DNA of 64,000 nt. It comes from Marinobacter profundi (GTDB taxonomy: Bacteria; Pseudomonadota; Gammaproteobacteria; Pseudomonadales; Oleiphilaceae). A model generated the notes under the pieces. That model ran no database searches, was not told the DNA's origin, and saw only the letters and a program-made list of their open reading frames with translations. Positions 63,981 through 64,000 of the stretch are shown piece after piece (position 1 is the first letter of the stretch; each line of letters begins with the position of its first letter). The DNA lies in the NCBI RefSeq assembly GCF_002744715.1, contig NZ_KZ319367.1:174134-238133 (forward strand). Reading direction: 5' to 3'. Both the position numbers and the translations under genes were made by a program.

Positions 63981-64000
63981 ACGCGGCCTTGATTGAGCAA

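Overview
The window is a high-GC gammaproteobacterial chromosome segment, most probably from a Marinobacter. The best evidence is the 661-residue two-domain fatty acyl-CoA reductase at 28652-30637, which matches my memory of the Marinobacter wax-ester enzyme (Maqu_2220) almost residue for residue. Gene neighbourhoods shared with Pseudomonas (mtnA / mtaD-ubiG-mupP-yciK and mltF / purL) also place it near that group.

Region 1 (1-15.1 kb) is an alginate polymerisation, modification and export operon on the + strand: alg8 (3' end only), alg44, algK, algE, algG, algI, algJ, algF, algX, algL, algA, algC. The gene order differs from Pseudomonas: I-J-F come before X-L, and algC closes the operon. Alg8/Alg44 polymerise mannuronate under c-di-GMP control. 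AlgK/AlgE form the outer-membrane exit. AlgG epimerises, AlgI/J/F/X acetylate and AlgL degrades stray polymer. AlgA and AlgC supply GDP-mannose precursor. algD is not visible and may lie left of the window.

Region 2 (15.1-28.2 kb) is accessory metabolism. It holds an MBL-fold hydrolase, a TAXI-type TRAP transporter flanked by GGGGAC inverted repeats, a YdhR-like protein, a LysR/ycaC divergon and an Lrp/LysE divergon. These are followed by an orphan PEP-CTERM protein, tRNA-Arg(CCT), a pair of arsenosugar-type glycosyltransferases, an M16 protease and a small unknown protein.

Region 3 (28.2-44.4 kb) starts with the fatty acyl-CoA reductase behind a long AT-rich regulatory region with paired palindromes. 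It continues with rnt-pyrC, a divergent deacetylase/acetyltransferase pair, and a long minus-strand series mtaD-ubiG-mupP-yciK-grx-yaaA-DUF2788-rdgC diverging from mtnA. It ends with an HTH protein.

Region 4 (44.4-64 kb) is mostly core: prc, a thiolase/multifunctional beta-oxidation pair, a DUF349 coiled-coil protein, recX, mltF diverging from purL, a NIF3-like protein, two NUDIX hydrolases, a gamma-carbonic anhydrase-like protein, DUF1289 and purT. The last 180 bases carry two very strong tandem promoters pointing out of the window, most likely those of an rRNA operon.

No CRISPR array, prophage, transposase or obvious pseudogene was seen. All identifications come from reading motifs and from memory of families; no database search was run. 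Start codons were re-chosen by Shine-Dalgarno spacing and family N-termini where the longest frame looked over-extended.
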